A stretch of 26,258 bases of DNA from Halanaerobium sp046541575 (GTDB lineage: Bacteria; Bacillota; Halanaerobiia; Halanaerobiales; Halanaerobiaceae), in the NCBI GenBank assembly GCA_046541575.1, contig JBKHDA010000029.1, positions 1 to 26,258 on the forward strand. The letters run 5' to 3'. The notes beneath the pieces were generated by a model that saw only the letters and a list, made by a program, of their open reading frames with translations, was not told where the DNA came from and searched no databases. A program made the position numbers and the translations under genes. The first letter of the stretch is position 1; every line of letters starts with the position of its first letter. This document shows, piece by piece, positions 6,058-13,531 of the stretch.

Positions 6058-8395
6058 GATTCTCATCCTCTAGTAATAAAATATCCATTACCTCATCCAT
6101 ATGGGAAACAAAACTTACATCTAAACCTCTGGTGATTTCTTTTTCAATTTCTTTAAATTTATTTTCATTTTTTTTCGGTAAAATAAATTTTTCAATTCCT
6201 GCTCTGCGTCCGGCAAGAATTTTAGTTTTCAAACCACCAATCGGCAGCACTCTCCCTCTTAAAGAAATCTCTCCGGTCATAGCATAATCTCCTCTAACCT
6301 TACGCCCTGTTAAAGCAGAAGCTAAGGCGATTGCAATGGTAATTCCTGCTGAAGGACCATCTTTGGGAACAGCTCCCTGAGGCACATGAATATGGATATC
6401 ATATTTTTTATAAAATCCATCACTTAAATTCAATTCATTCTGCTTGGAGCGGACATAACTTAAGGCCGCCTGGGCAGATTCTTTCATTACATCTCCTAAA
6501 GATCCGGTTAAAGTCAGTTCTCCTTTTCCAGGAACAACTGCAACCTCAATATCCAGAATATCTCCACCAGCCTGATTATAGGCCAGACCTGTAGCTACAC
6601 CAATCCTGTCTTCCAGATTAGTTTCCTGATGCTCATAATCAGGTAAACCAAGATGCTTTTCTACACTGTTAACTGCCACCAGGGCTTTGTGGTCTCTACC
6701 TTCTACAAATTCCTTGGCTACTTTACGGGTAATTGCTGCCAGTTTGCGCTCTAAGTTTCTAACTCCAGCCTCTCTGGTATATTCTCTAATTACCTTTAAG
6801 ATAGCATTGGAAGAAATATTAATCTGATCTTCTTTTAAGCCGTGGTCCTCATAAATCTTGGGCAGCAGATGTCCCTCGGCAATTTTAAGCTTTTCATCTT
6901 CTGTATAGCCTGGAATCTCAATCAGTTCCATTCTATCTAAGAGTGGGGCTGGAATTGTATGGGCCACATTGGCAGTTGTCACAAATAGAACCTGAGAAAG
7001 ATCAAATGGTACTTCCAGATAGTGATCTCCGAACTCCTTATTCTGCTCTGGATCTAAAACCTCTAGCAGCGCAGAAGCCGGGTCTCCTCTAAAATCTGAG
7101 CTCATCTTATCAACTTCATCCAGCAGAAAGACCGGATTCTTACTACCTGCATCACGCATAGCATTTATAATTCTACCGGGCCGAGAACCTATATAAGTTC
7201 TGCGGTGACCTCTGATTTCTGCCTCATCTCTAACTCCACCTAAGGAGAGACGCACAAAATCTCTATCTAAGGCTCTGGCAATTGAACGCCCCAGAGAAGT
7301 TTTACCCACACCAGGTGCTCCTACCAGACACAAAATCGGACTCTTTTTAGCTGGTGCCATCTTGCGGACTGCCAGATACTCTAAGATTCTCTCTTTAACA
7401 TCTTTTAAACCATAATGGTCTGCTTCTAAAATTTCCTCAGAATTTTTAATATCTATTTCTTCATCTTTTTCTTTATTCCAGGGAAGATCTAAAATACAGT
7501 CTAAATAATTACGAATAACTGTAGCCTCAGGTGACATATTAGGAGTCCGATCAAGTTTTTCAATCTCCTCTTCTACCTTTTCGGCTACTTTTTCCGGCAG
7601 ATCTGCCTCTTCCAGTTTTTCATAATATTCATCTATCTCATCAGTTGAACTTTTATCTTCATCAAGCTCATCCTGAATTACCTTCATTTTTTCTCTTAGA
7701 TAATATTCTTTTTGATTTTTTTCAACTTTCTTTTTCACTCTTTTATTGATATCTGACTCTATTTTTAAAACTTCAATTTCATCCTGCAGCAGGCTCAGCA
7801 TTTTTTCCAGCCGCTCAATAATATCAGTTGCCTCCAGTAATTCCTGCAGCTGCTGATATTTTAATTCAACCTGAGACGAAATTACATCAGCCAGACGACC
7901 CGGCTCTTCAATATTGCTGGCAGACATAATTGTTTCAGCAGGTAAGTTGCGGTTATATTTTATATATTCTTCAAATTCCTTAACCACAGTTCTCATTAAA
8001 GCCCTTACATCTGTTGTCACTTCAACCTTCTCTTCTGGTTTGCTTTCTACTTCAGCCAGAAAATATTCTTCTGTATCAAGATATTCAATGACTTCAGCTC
8101 TTTCTAAACCTTCAACCACAACCTTTATCATTCCATTAGGAAGTTTAACCAGCTGTTTTACCTCAGCAATTGTACCAAACTTGTAAATATCATCTATTTC
8201 AGGTTCCTCTACAGTTTCATCCTTCTGAGCAGCAATAATAATTTTCTTTTCTTCCATCATTGCTTCCTCCAGGGCAGCTACAGATTTATCTCTACCTACT
8301 AAAAGAGGAATTACCATATGTGGAAAAACAATTACACCGCGAGATGCCAGTAGAGGTAGTTCCATTATTTCTTTAATTTCATTTTCTTCAGACAT
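6044..8395 (-). CDS. lon: ATP-dependent protease Lon
   Basis: A complete LonA-type protease, 783 aa. It has an N-terminal substrate-binding domain (about 10-200), a coiled coil (about 200-260), an AAA+ module with Walker A GAPGVGKT (359-366), Walker B VFLLDE (422-427) and arginine/sensor segments, and the C-terminal Ser-Lys protease domain with Ser682 in DGPSAG and Lys723 in GGLK. It degrades misfolded and short-lived regulatory proteins in the cytoplasm. The ATG is preceded by AGAGGTGA. A terminator separates it from clpX upstream, so it should have its own promoter. No clean -35/-10 pair is obvious; TATATAAAT-like sequence near 8450-8460 is the best -10 candidate, with an inverted repeat just downstream (8422-8440). 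Confidence 0.98.
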   Translation of the reverse strand: MSEENEIKEIMELPLLASRGVIVFPHMVIPLLVGRDKSVAALEEAMMEEKKIIIAAQKDETVEEPEIDDIYKFGTIAEVKQLVKLPNGMIKVVVEGLERAEVIEYLDTEEYFLAEVESKPEEKVEVTTDVRALMRTVVKEFEEYIKYNRNLPAETIMSASNIEEPGRLADVISSQVELKYQQLQELLEATDIIERLEKMLSLLQDEIEVLKIESDINKRVKKKVEKNQKEYYLREKMKVIQDELDEDKSSTDEIDEYYEKLEEADLPEKVAEKVEEEIEKLDRTPNMSPEATVIRNYLDCILDLPWNKEKDEEIDIKNSEEILEADHYGLKDVKERILEYLAVRKMAPAKKSPILCLVGAPGVGKTSLGRSIARALDRDFVRLSLGGVRDEAEIRGHRRTYIGSRPGRIINAMRDAGSKNPVFLLDEVDKMSSDFRGDPASALLEVLDPEQNKEFGDHYLEVPFDLSQVLFVTTANVAHTIPAPLLDRMELIEIPGYTEDEKLKIAEGHLLPKIYEDHGLKEDQINISSNAILKVIREYTREAGVRNLERKLAAITRKVAKEFVEGRDHKALVAVNSVEKHLGLPDYEHQETNLEDRIGVATGLAYNQAGGDILDIEVAVVPGKGELTLTGSLGDVMKESAQAALSYVRSKQNELNLSDGFYKKYDIHIHVPQGAVPKDGPSAGITIAIALASALTGRKVRGDYAMTGEISLRGRVLPIGGLKTKILAGRRAGIEKFILPKKNENKFKEIEKEITRGLDVSFVSHMDEVMDILLLEDENHADH

Positions 8396-8421
8396 TAATT
8401 TTCACCTCTATCTATCATATT

Positions 8422-8440
8422 TAAGTGACTAGATCACTTA
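8422..8440. promoter_or_regulatory. Inverted repeat in the lon leader, candidate operator
   Basis: TAAGTGA-CTAGA-TCACTTA is a perfect 7-bp inverted repeat with a 5-nt spacer, 27 nt upstream of the lon start and downstream of the likely -10. It does not match CIRCE or CtsR sites. The 8-mer ATCACTTA recurs in the apbE/ndh spacer (2409-2416). Confidence 0.45.
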
Positions 8441-8497
8441 TAAGTTGTCCCATTTATATAATTCGGTATTCTTTAATTTTTCCCTCCAAAAATATTC

Positions 8498-8548
8498 AAA
8501 AAACGAAAGAGATAATACCACTCACTCATTAGGAGTAATATTATCTCT
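8498..8548 (-). terminator. Terminator of the tig-clpP-clpX unit
   Basis: AGAGATAATA and TATTATCTCT form a perfect 10-bp stem, with a further ACTC/GAGT pairing inside the loop, followed leftward by TTTCGTTTTTT. It lies 58 nt past the clpX stop. Confidence 0.85.
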
Positions 8549-8605
8549 AAATCTTCTCACAGCTTAATTTGTATTAAACAGTTATCTTATTTAATCATTT
8601 AGCTG

Positions 8606-9877
8606 TTAAGCGCTTTCTTCCTCTTCCAGACTCTCATCTTCAATTTCCAGAATTGGATCAGCATTTTCTTCTATAACTTCTTTAGTAATAATACACTTAC
8701 TAATCTCAGGTCTTGAAGGTAACTCATACATAATATCTAAAACAGTATTTTCTACAACTGACCTTAAACCACGAGCACCTGTATCACGCTCTAAGGCTTT
8801 GGAAGCAATTGACTTTAAAGCATCTTCTGTAAATTCAAGCTTTATATTATCCATAGCAAAAAACTTCTCATACTGTTTTATTAAAGCATTGCGTGGTTCC
8901 TGCATAATGCGAACCATATCTTCTGCCTCAAGCTGATCTAAGGTTACCTGAACCGGCATTCTACCAATAAATTCAGGGATTAAACCATAGTGCAGTAAAT
9001 CCTGAGGTTGAATATGCTTTAGAGTTTCTCCAATATTTTTATCCTCTTCTTTTGTTTTGATATCAGCACCAAAACCCATAACCTTTTCACTAATTCGGGA
9101 GTCAATCAATTTCTCCAGCCCATCAAAGGCTCCACCTGCAATAAAAAGAATATTTGTTGTATCTATCTGAATAAATTCCTGGTGAGGATGTTTGCGTCCT
9201 CCCTGTGGCGGCACACTGGCAACAGTACCTTCTATAATTTTAAGCAGGGCCTGCTGTACTCCCTCACCTGATACATCTCTGGTAATCGATGTATTTTCAG
9301 ATTTGCGGGCGATTTTATCAATTTCATCAACATAGATAATACCCTTTTCTGCTTTTTCTACATCATAATCAGCAGCCTGAATAAGCTTCAGCAGGATGTT
9401 TTCCACATCTTCTCCTACATAACCGGCTTCTGTTAAAGATGTAGCATCAGTTATTGCAATTGGTACATCTATAATTTTAGCCAGAGTCTGAGCCATTAAG
9501 GTCTTACCGCAGCCTGTGGGTCCAACCATCATAATATTACTCTTCTGCAGCTCAACATCATCAACCATCATATTAGAATTAACTCTTTTATAATGATTAT
9601 ATACAGCAACAGATAAAGATTTCTTTGCTCTTTCCTGGCCAATTACATACTGATCTAAATACTCTTTTATTTCCTTAGGTTTTGGAACACTTTCAAATTC
9701 AAGTTCCAATTCCTCATCTAATTCTTCTTCTACAATTTCATTACAGAGTTCTATACACTCATCACAAATATAGACTCCTGGACCGGCAACTAATTTTTTT
9801 ACCTGATCCTGGCTTTTACCACAAAAGGAACACTTTAGTTCCCCATCTTCGTGATCATGATCGCCAAACTTGAACAT
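8606..9877 (-). CDS. clpX: ClpX, ATP-binding unfoldase of the ClpXP protease
   Basis: AAA+ unfoldase that recognises tagged substrates and feeds them into ClpP. It has an N-terminal zinc-binding domain with Cys16, Cys19, Cys38 and Cys41, Walker A GPTGCGKT (119-126), pore loop GYVGED, Walker B IIYVDEID, the RDVSGEGVQQ segment and sensor-2 GARGLRSV. The ClpP-contact loop reads MGFGA instead of the usual IGFGA, a conservative change. The length (423 aa) is typical. It lies 21 nt downstream of clpP and uses AGAGGTGA before the ATG, so the two are co-transcribed; a hairpin terminator follows. Confidence 0.98.
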   Translation of the reverse strand: MFKFGDHDHEDGELKCSFCGKSQDQVKKLVAGPGVYICDECIELCNEIVEEELDEELELEFESVPKPKEIKEYLDQYVIGQERAKKSLSVAVYNHYKRVNSNMMVDDVELQKSNIMMVGPTGCGKTLMAQTLAKIIDVPIAITDATSLTEAGYVGEDVENILLKLIQAADYDVEKAEKGIIYVDEIDKIARKSENTSITRDVSGEGVQQALLKIIEGTVASVPPQGGRKHPHQEFIQIDTTNILFIAGGAFDGLEKLIDSRISEKVMGFGADIKTKEEDKNIGETLKHIQPQDLLHYGLIPEFIGRMPVQVTLDQLEAEDMVRIMQEPRNALIKQYEKFFAMDNIKLEFTEDALKSIASKALERDTGARGLRSVVENTVLDIMYELPSRPEISKCIITKEVIEENADPILEIEDESLEEEESA

Positions 9878-9898
9878 TTTATCACCTCTTGGGCTAAA

Positions 9899-10495
9899 TT
9901 ACTTTTCCTTTAACTCATTACGAGTAATTACTTCATCAATCAAACCATAATCTACAGCTTCTTCTGCAGTCATGAAATAGTCTTTTTCTACATCCTGAGC
10001 AATCTTTTCTGTACTCTGACCTGTATGGTGGCTGAGAATTTCATTCAGCAGCTCTCTAATCCGCATCAATTCTTTAATATGAATTTCAGCTTCAGTAGCT
10101 TTACCCTGGGCTCCACCGGCTGGCTGATGAATCATAACTCTTGCATAAGGAAGAGCATAACGTTTTCCTTCTGCACCAGCAGCAAGCAGCAGAGCACCTG
10201 CACTTGCGGCCTGCCCCATACCAATTGTTACCACATCAGGTTTAATATACTGCATTGTGTCATACATTGCCAGGGCAGCAGTTACTGAACCACCCGGACT
10301 GTTAATATATAAATAAATGTCTTTATCTGGATTGTCTGCTTCTAAAAAGAGCAACTGAGCAATAACAGTATTTGCTACATCATCTGTTACCGGTGAACCC
10401 AGAAATACAATTCTATCTTTTAAAAGTCGGGAATAAATATCATAAGATCTTTCCCCTCGATTAGTCTGTTCAACTACCATTGGAATTAGGCTCAT
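9899..10495 (-). CDS. clpP: ClpP, proteolytic subunit of Clp protease
   Basis: A self-compartmentalised serine protease forming tetradecamers with ClpX. The catalytic triad is Ser98 (QAASAG), His123 (MIHQP) and Asp172 (EKDYFM). The Gly-rich NSPGGSV oxyanion loop is at 65-71. The length of 198 aa is normal and the ATG follows AGGAGG. It sits between tig and clpX, the common bacterial order. The 77-nt gap after tig contains two palindromes of GTACC-N-GGTAC directly upstream of the ribosome site, so this gene is the likely target of their regulation. Confidence 0.98.
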   Translation of the reverse strand: MSLIPMVVEQTNRGERSYDIYSRLLKDRIVFLGSPVTDDVANTVIAQLLFLEADNPDKDIYLYINSPGGSVTAALAMYDTMQYIKPDVVTIGMGQAASAGALLLAAGAEGKRYALPYARVMIHQPAGGAQGKATEAEIHIKELMRIRELLNEILSHHTGQSTEKIAQDVEKDYFMTAEEAVDYGLIDEVITRNELKEK

Positions 10496-10516
10496 CTTTA
10501 TAAACCTCCTTTTATT

Positions 10517-10554
10517 GGTACCCGGTACACGAAAACGTTTTTGGTACCTGGTAC
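10517..10554. promoter_or_regulatory. Paired GTACC-N-GGTAC palindromes upstream of clpP
   Basis: Two 11-bp palindromes, GTACCCGGTAC (10518-10528) and GTACCTGGTAC (10544-10554), have centres 26 bp apart. The self-complementary AAAACGTTTT (10532-10541) lies midway. The whole 37-bp block is itself an imperfect dyad, so it could bind a dimer/tetramer as DNA or fold into one long hairpin in RNA. It ends 8 nt before the clpP Shine-Dalgarno. There is no T run next to it, which argues against a terminator. Confidence 0.6.
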
Positions 10555-10560
10555 TTATCG

Positions 10561-10590
10561 TATATCTTTATTTTAATTGTTTTCTGTCAA
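10561..10590 (-). promoter_or_regulatory. Possible internal promoter for clpP
   Basis: Leftward TTGACA (10585-10590, inside the 3' end of tig), 18-nt spacer, GATATA (10561-10566). The -35 is perfect and the -10 weak. If used, the palindromes at 10517-10554 would cover the start site and early transcribed region. Confidence 0.35.
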
Positions 10591-11853
10591 GAAATCAATT
10601 GTTTTTTGTCTTCTAATATCTTCTTTTAGATCTGAAAGCTGTCCCTGCATCTGTAAAATAGCTTTAATCTGTTCTGAATCCTGATCATGCATTTCTGCAA
10701 TTTCATTAACCTCTTCTTCAATTTCTTCTTCTGTTACTTCAATATCTTCTATATCTGCAATAGCTTCCAGTACAAGCAGTTCTTTTGCACGCTCAGATGC
10801 TGTTTCACGATTTTGTTCTCTCCAGCCTTCTTCGTCCATTCCCATATATCCAAGGTAATCTTCTGCATCCATACCCTGCTGTGAAATAGACTGCTTTAAT
10901 CTCTCAAACATCTGATCCAGCTGTTCGTTGACAAGAGTTTCTGTGATATTAACCTCAGCATTTTCGCTTGCTGTTTTAATTATTTCTTCTCTAAAGTTAT
11001 TTTCTACAGATTCTTTTTTCTGTTCAGCTATTTCTTCTTCTATACTTACTCTCAATTCATCCATAGTTTCATAATCACTTGCTTCAACAGCAAAGTCATC
11101 ATCAAGTTCCGGTCTTTCTTTAACTTTAATTTCTTTTAAAACTACATCAAAAGTAGCTTCTGTACCGGCAAGATCATCTGCATGATAGTCTTCCGGGAAT
11201 GTGACATCTACATTTTTTTCTTCTCCAACTTTCATTCCAACTAACTGTTCCTCAAAACCTGGAATAAAGCTACCTGATCCAATTTCTAAACTGTACTCTT
11301 CTGCAGAACCACCGGGAAATTCTTCCCCATCTACATAACCAGTAAAGTCAATGATGGCATAATCGCCTTCCTGCAGTTCTTCCCGCTCTGCAGTAACTAA
11401 CTGACTGTGTTCATCCTGCATTTTTTCTAAGCGCTCATTTATTTCTTCTTCTTTAACTTCAGCATCTTCTTTCTCAATACCTAAATCTTTATATTCACCA
11501 AGTTCAACCTCAGGTTTAACCTCTACTATTGCAGTGAATGTAGCAGGTTCACCTTTGGAAATATAGAAATCTTCTATATCAGGCTGAGCTACTGGATCAA
11601 TATCAGCTTCTTCTACAGCTTCACTATACCCCTGTGGAATGAGAATATCCAGTGCATCTTTGTGCAGAACCTCTTCGCCAAATCTCTGTTCAATAATTTT
11701 TCTTGGAGCTTTTCCCTTTCTGAAACCAGGAATTTCCACATCTTTAACTACCTGTCGATATGCCTGTTCTAAAGCTTCATCTACACGGTCACTCTCTATT
11801 TCAACTTCCAGTTTAACTTTATTACCTTCTAAAACTTCTTTGTTTACTTCCAT
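10573..11853 (-). CDS. tig: Trigger factor, ribosome-associated chaperone
   Basis: The three-domain chaperone that meets nascent chains at the ribosome exit. The ribosome-docking signature GFRKGKAP is at 43-50. The FKBP-type prolyl isomerase domain (about 155-240, with DFTGYVDGEEFPGG) follows, then a long helical, Glu-rich C-terminal domain (about 245-426). The length of 426 aa is typical. The ATG follows TTAGGAGG. The gene is first in a tig-clpP-clpX cluster, a widely conserved order. I could not identify its promoter; tRNA-Leu and its hairpin lie just upstream. Confidence 0.98.
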   Translation of the reverse strand: MEVNKEVLEGNKVKLEVEIESDRVDEALEQAYRQVVKDVEIPGFRKGKAPRKIIEQRFGEEVLHKDALDILIPQGYSEAVEEADIDPVAQPDIEDFYISKGEPATFTAIVEVKPEVELGEYKDLGIEKEDAEVKEEEINERLEKMQDEHSQLVTAEREELQEGDYAIIDFTGYVDGEEFPGGSAEEYSLEIGSGSFIPGFEEQLVGMKVGEEKNVDVTFPEDYHADDLAGTEATFDVVLKEIKVKERPELDDDFAVEASDYETMDELRVSIEEEIAEQKKESVENNFREEIIKTASENAEVNITETLVNEQLDQMFERLKQSISQQGMDAEDYLGYMGMDEEGWREQNRETASERAKELLVLEAIADIEDIEVTEEEIEEEVNEIAEMHDQDSEQIKAILQMQGQLSDLKEDIRRQKTIDFLTENN

Positions 11854-11916
11854 TAATATTCCTCCTAACTGATATTTAAATAAAACTTTTTTAAAAACTC
11901 TCTATATGTTAATAAT

Positions 11917-11946
11917 CCCCGATCTGGCACCGGGCCAATATCGGGG
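11917..11946 (-). terminator. Hairpin downstream of tRNA-Leu
   Basis: CCCCGAT and ATCGGGG pair (7 bp), with TGGC/GCCA nested inside, in an otherwise AT-rich region, 21 nt after the tRNA-Leu 3' end. The following T content is poor (ATTATTAAC), so it may be a weak terminator or a 3' processing/stability element allowing readthrough into tig. Confidence 0.5.
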
Positions 11947-11966
11947 TCAATGACAGAATTATTAAA

Positions 11967-12052
11967 TGGTGCGAAAGGTGGGACTCGAACCCACACGGGG
12001 ATTGCCCACTAGATCCTAAATCTAGCGCGTCTGCCAATTCCGCCACTTTCGC
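11967..12052 (-). tRNA. tRNA-Leu (UAG anticodon)
   Basis: Acceptor GCGAAAG pairs with CTTTCGC, the discriminator is A, and CCA is encoded (11967-11969). The anticodon stem CTAGA/TCTAG encloses TTTAGGA with anticodon TAG. A long variable arm as expected for a class II tRNA and a normal T-arm (GGGTTCGAGTCCC-type) are present. Confidence 0.97.
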
Positions 12053-12071
12053 ATGGTAAATAATGCTGTAA

Positions 12072-12096
12072 GTGAAAATTTCTTTTTCATTTTCAC
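12072..12096. repeat. Inverted repeat in the tRNA-Leu 5' leader
   Basis: GTGAAAAT and ATTTTCAC (8 bp, perfect) flank a 9-nt spacer between the tRNA-Leu promoter and the mature tRNA. It may form a leader hairpin or be an operator; function unknown. Confidence 0.45.
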
Positions 12097-12110
12097 AAAA
12101 AGCACATATA

Positions 12111-12139
12111 ATGGTAACATAGCTTTTTGAACTTGTCAA
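12111..12139 (-). promoter_or_regulatory. Promoter of tRNA-Leu
   Basis: Leftward TTGACA (12134-12139), 17-nt spacer, TACCAT (12111-12116). The perfect -35 and ideal spacing point to a vegetative sigma promoter about 60 nt upstream of the tRNA. Confidence 0.75.
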
Positions 12140-12268
12140 GGATTTTAAAGAAATTATCAGATTCAATTGTAGATCTGTCTGATAAAGATATAATCCCTGC
12201 AGCAAAATTTTCATCTTTTCAATTATATAATATATTTAAGTAAATATCCAGTATATTTTAAAATTAAT

Positions 12269-12682
12269 TTATTCTTTTTCAATTTCTATAGTTTCTGATT
12301 CCAATTCTTTCCATCTTCGAAAATGTTCTAATTCCTGTGAAAGCTGTCTAAAGGCAAGAATAAAGGCTGCTGCATCATCAGTAAAACCGATTCCCGGCAA
12401 AAAATCAGGAATTAAATCAGTCGGTAAAATCAAATAAGCCAGAGTAGCTACAATCCAACCTACTGCTGCATCATTTAACTTAAAATTACCTCTGGAGTAT
12501 TCACTCAGCATTTCCAGCAGTTCAGTCACTTTATTGATAAATGGTAATTTATAATTTTTTGACTCAATAAAATTACGAGTTTTATCAAGAATTTCACTTA
12601 CATTTTCATGACCGGTTCCCCATTTGTTGGCCAGCCGCCCCAAAAAAGCAAGAAGGTCATTATTATTGAAATCTTTTTTCAT
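12269..12682 (-). CDS. YkvA-family (DUF1232) membrane-associated protein
   Basis: The C-terminal half carries the DUF1232 signature LAYLILPTDLIPDFLPGIGF followed by TDDAA, a hydrophobic hairpin-like segment seen in many Firmicutes including B. subtilis YkvA. The N-terminal 70 residues are charged and helical. The biochemical role of the family is not established as far as I know. The longest frame begins at GTG 12691, but the Shine-Dalgarno GGCGGTGA overlaps that codon and suits the ATG at 12682 (137 aa). It is 84 nt downstream of the TetR gene. A perfect GTGATCAC palindrome (12745-12752) lies in that gap, so it may be read from the tetR promoter or be separately controlled. Confidence 0.82.
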   Translation of the reverse strand: MKKDFNNNDLLAFLGRLANKWGTGHENVSEILDKTRNFIESKNYKLPFINKVTELLEMLSEYSRGNFKLNDAAVGWIVATLAYLILPTDLIPDFLPGIGFTDDAAAFILAFRQLSQELEHFRRWKELESETIEIEKE

Positions 12683-12775
12683 CTTAGTCACCGCCAGTTT
12701 TAATAAATTAAGTCAGTTTTTAATATTATTCTAAATTGTATATTGTGATCACTAAATTTTAAATTGCTGAATTTT

Positions 12776-13411
12776 TTATGATTTTTCAGGTTTCATTAAA
12801 GATAAATCAACTTTTCTTTCTTTAACCTTTAGTGTTCTATTTAATAACTCTTCCACAGCTGCAAACTTATCAATATACATTTCTTCTGTTGTAAACTTAG
12901 CATAATGTCTGTGCAGAAAATTATCAATACCCATAAACAAAATCTCAGTTACCTCTTCCGGGAAATCGGTCTCAAATTCTCCCCGCTCTACACCTTCTTT
13001 TACAATTTCAGTAAAAATAGGCATGAACTTATTCCAGAATTCTTTATTTCTTTCTTTCATGAATTTAGCATTTTCATCAATTTTAAAGAATTCGTAAACC
13101 TTAAAATTACCTCGCCTGCTGAAAATCAACCTCAAAATTACCTTTTCCAATTTTTCTAAAGAAGACATCTCTTTATTTTCTAAAACATGTCTTGCCTTCT
13201 TTTCAGTTTTTCTGTATCTTTTTTCTAATAAAGAAGAGATAATATCTTCCTTAGTATCAAAATAATAATAAAATGTACCCTTTGCTACTCCTGCTCGAGC
13301 AGCAATATCTTTAACAGTCGTCTTTTCGAATCCTTCTTCTATAAACAATTTTTCAGCTTCATTTAAAATTGTATTACGCCTCTTAAGCGATTTTTTAGTT
13401 TGTTTTACCAC
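12776..13411 (-). CDS. TetR/AcrR-family transcriptional regulator
   Basis: A one-component repressor type. The N-terminal helix-turn-helix is clear: TTVKDIAARAGVAKGTFYYY with FDTKEDI after it (about 31-58), matching the TetR consensus closely. The remaining 150 residues form the helical ligand-binding/dimer domain and give no ligand clue; a basic C-terminus ends KPEKS. The start is GTG behind GGGGGT. A TGACT-TTT-AGTCA palindrome lies between its promoter and start, so it almost certainly represses itself. The probable further target is the downstream YkvA-like gene or a distant efflux/stress gene, because no transporter is adjacent. Confidence 0.93.
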   Translation of the reverse strand: MVKQTKKSLKRRNTILNEAEKLFIEEGFEKTTVKDIAARAGVAKGTFYYYFDTKEDIISSLLEKRYRKTEKKARHVLENKEMSSLEKLEKVILRLIFSRRGNFKVYEFFKIDENAKFMKERNKEFWNKFMPIFTEIVKEGVERGEFETDFPEEVTEILFMGIDNFLHRHYAKFTTEEMYIDKFAAVEELLNRTLKVKERKVDLSLMKPEKS

Positions 13412-13434
13412 TCTTATTTACCCCCACTTATTTT

Positions 13435-13447
13435 TGACTTTTAGTCA
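13435..13447. promoter_or_regulatory. Operator of the TetR regulator
   Basis: TGACT-TTT-AGTCA is a perfect 5-bp inverted repeat with a 3-nt spacer, of the TGACT/AGTCA kind typical of many TetR-family sites. It is 14 nt past the -10 hexamer, in the early transcribed region, where bound protein would block initiation. Confidence 0.72.
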
Positions 13448-13461
13448 GATAGAGTGAATAT

Positions 13462-13470
13462 ATTATAGCA
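13462..13470 (-). promoter_or_regulatory. Extended -10 promoter of the tetR gene
   Basis: Leftward TGCTATAAT (TGn extension plus perfect -10). The -35 region is AT-rich with only a weak TTTAAT-like match. About 50 nt upstream of the GTG start. Confidence 0.65.
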
Positions 13471-13531
13471 TAACTTTTTATTAAATTAAAGATAATGAAC
13501 ATAAGATAATTAAACTTTTCAAAATTATAAT

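Noticed and set aside
8396..10572. CIRCE or CtsR operators near lon, clpX, clpP
   Set aside because: Neither the CIRCE 9-bp inverted repeat nor GGTCAAA tandem heptads are present; the isolated GGTCAAA at 15718 is the -35 of the tRNA promoter.
11909..12214. Leftward 101-codon open frame
   Set aside because: It runs through tRNA-Leu and its promoter, has no ribosome site, and its middle is just tRNA sequence read as protein.
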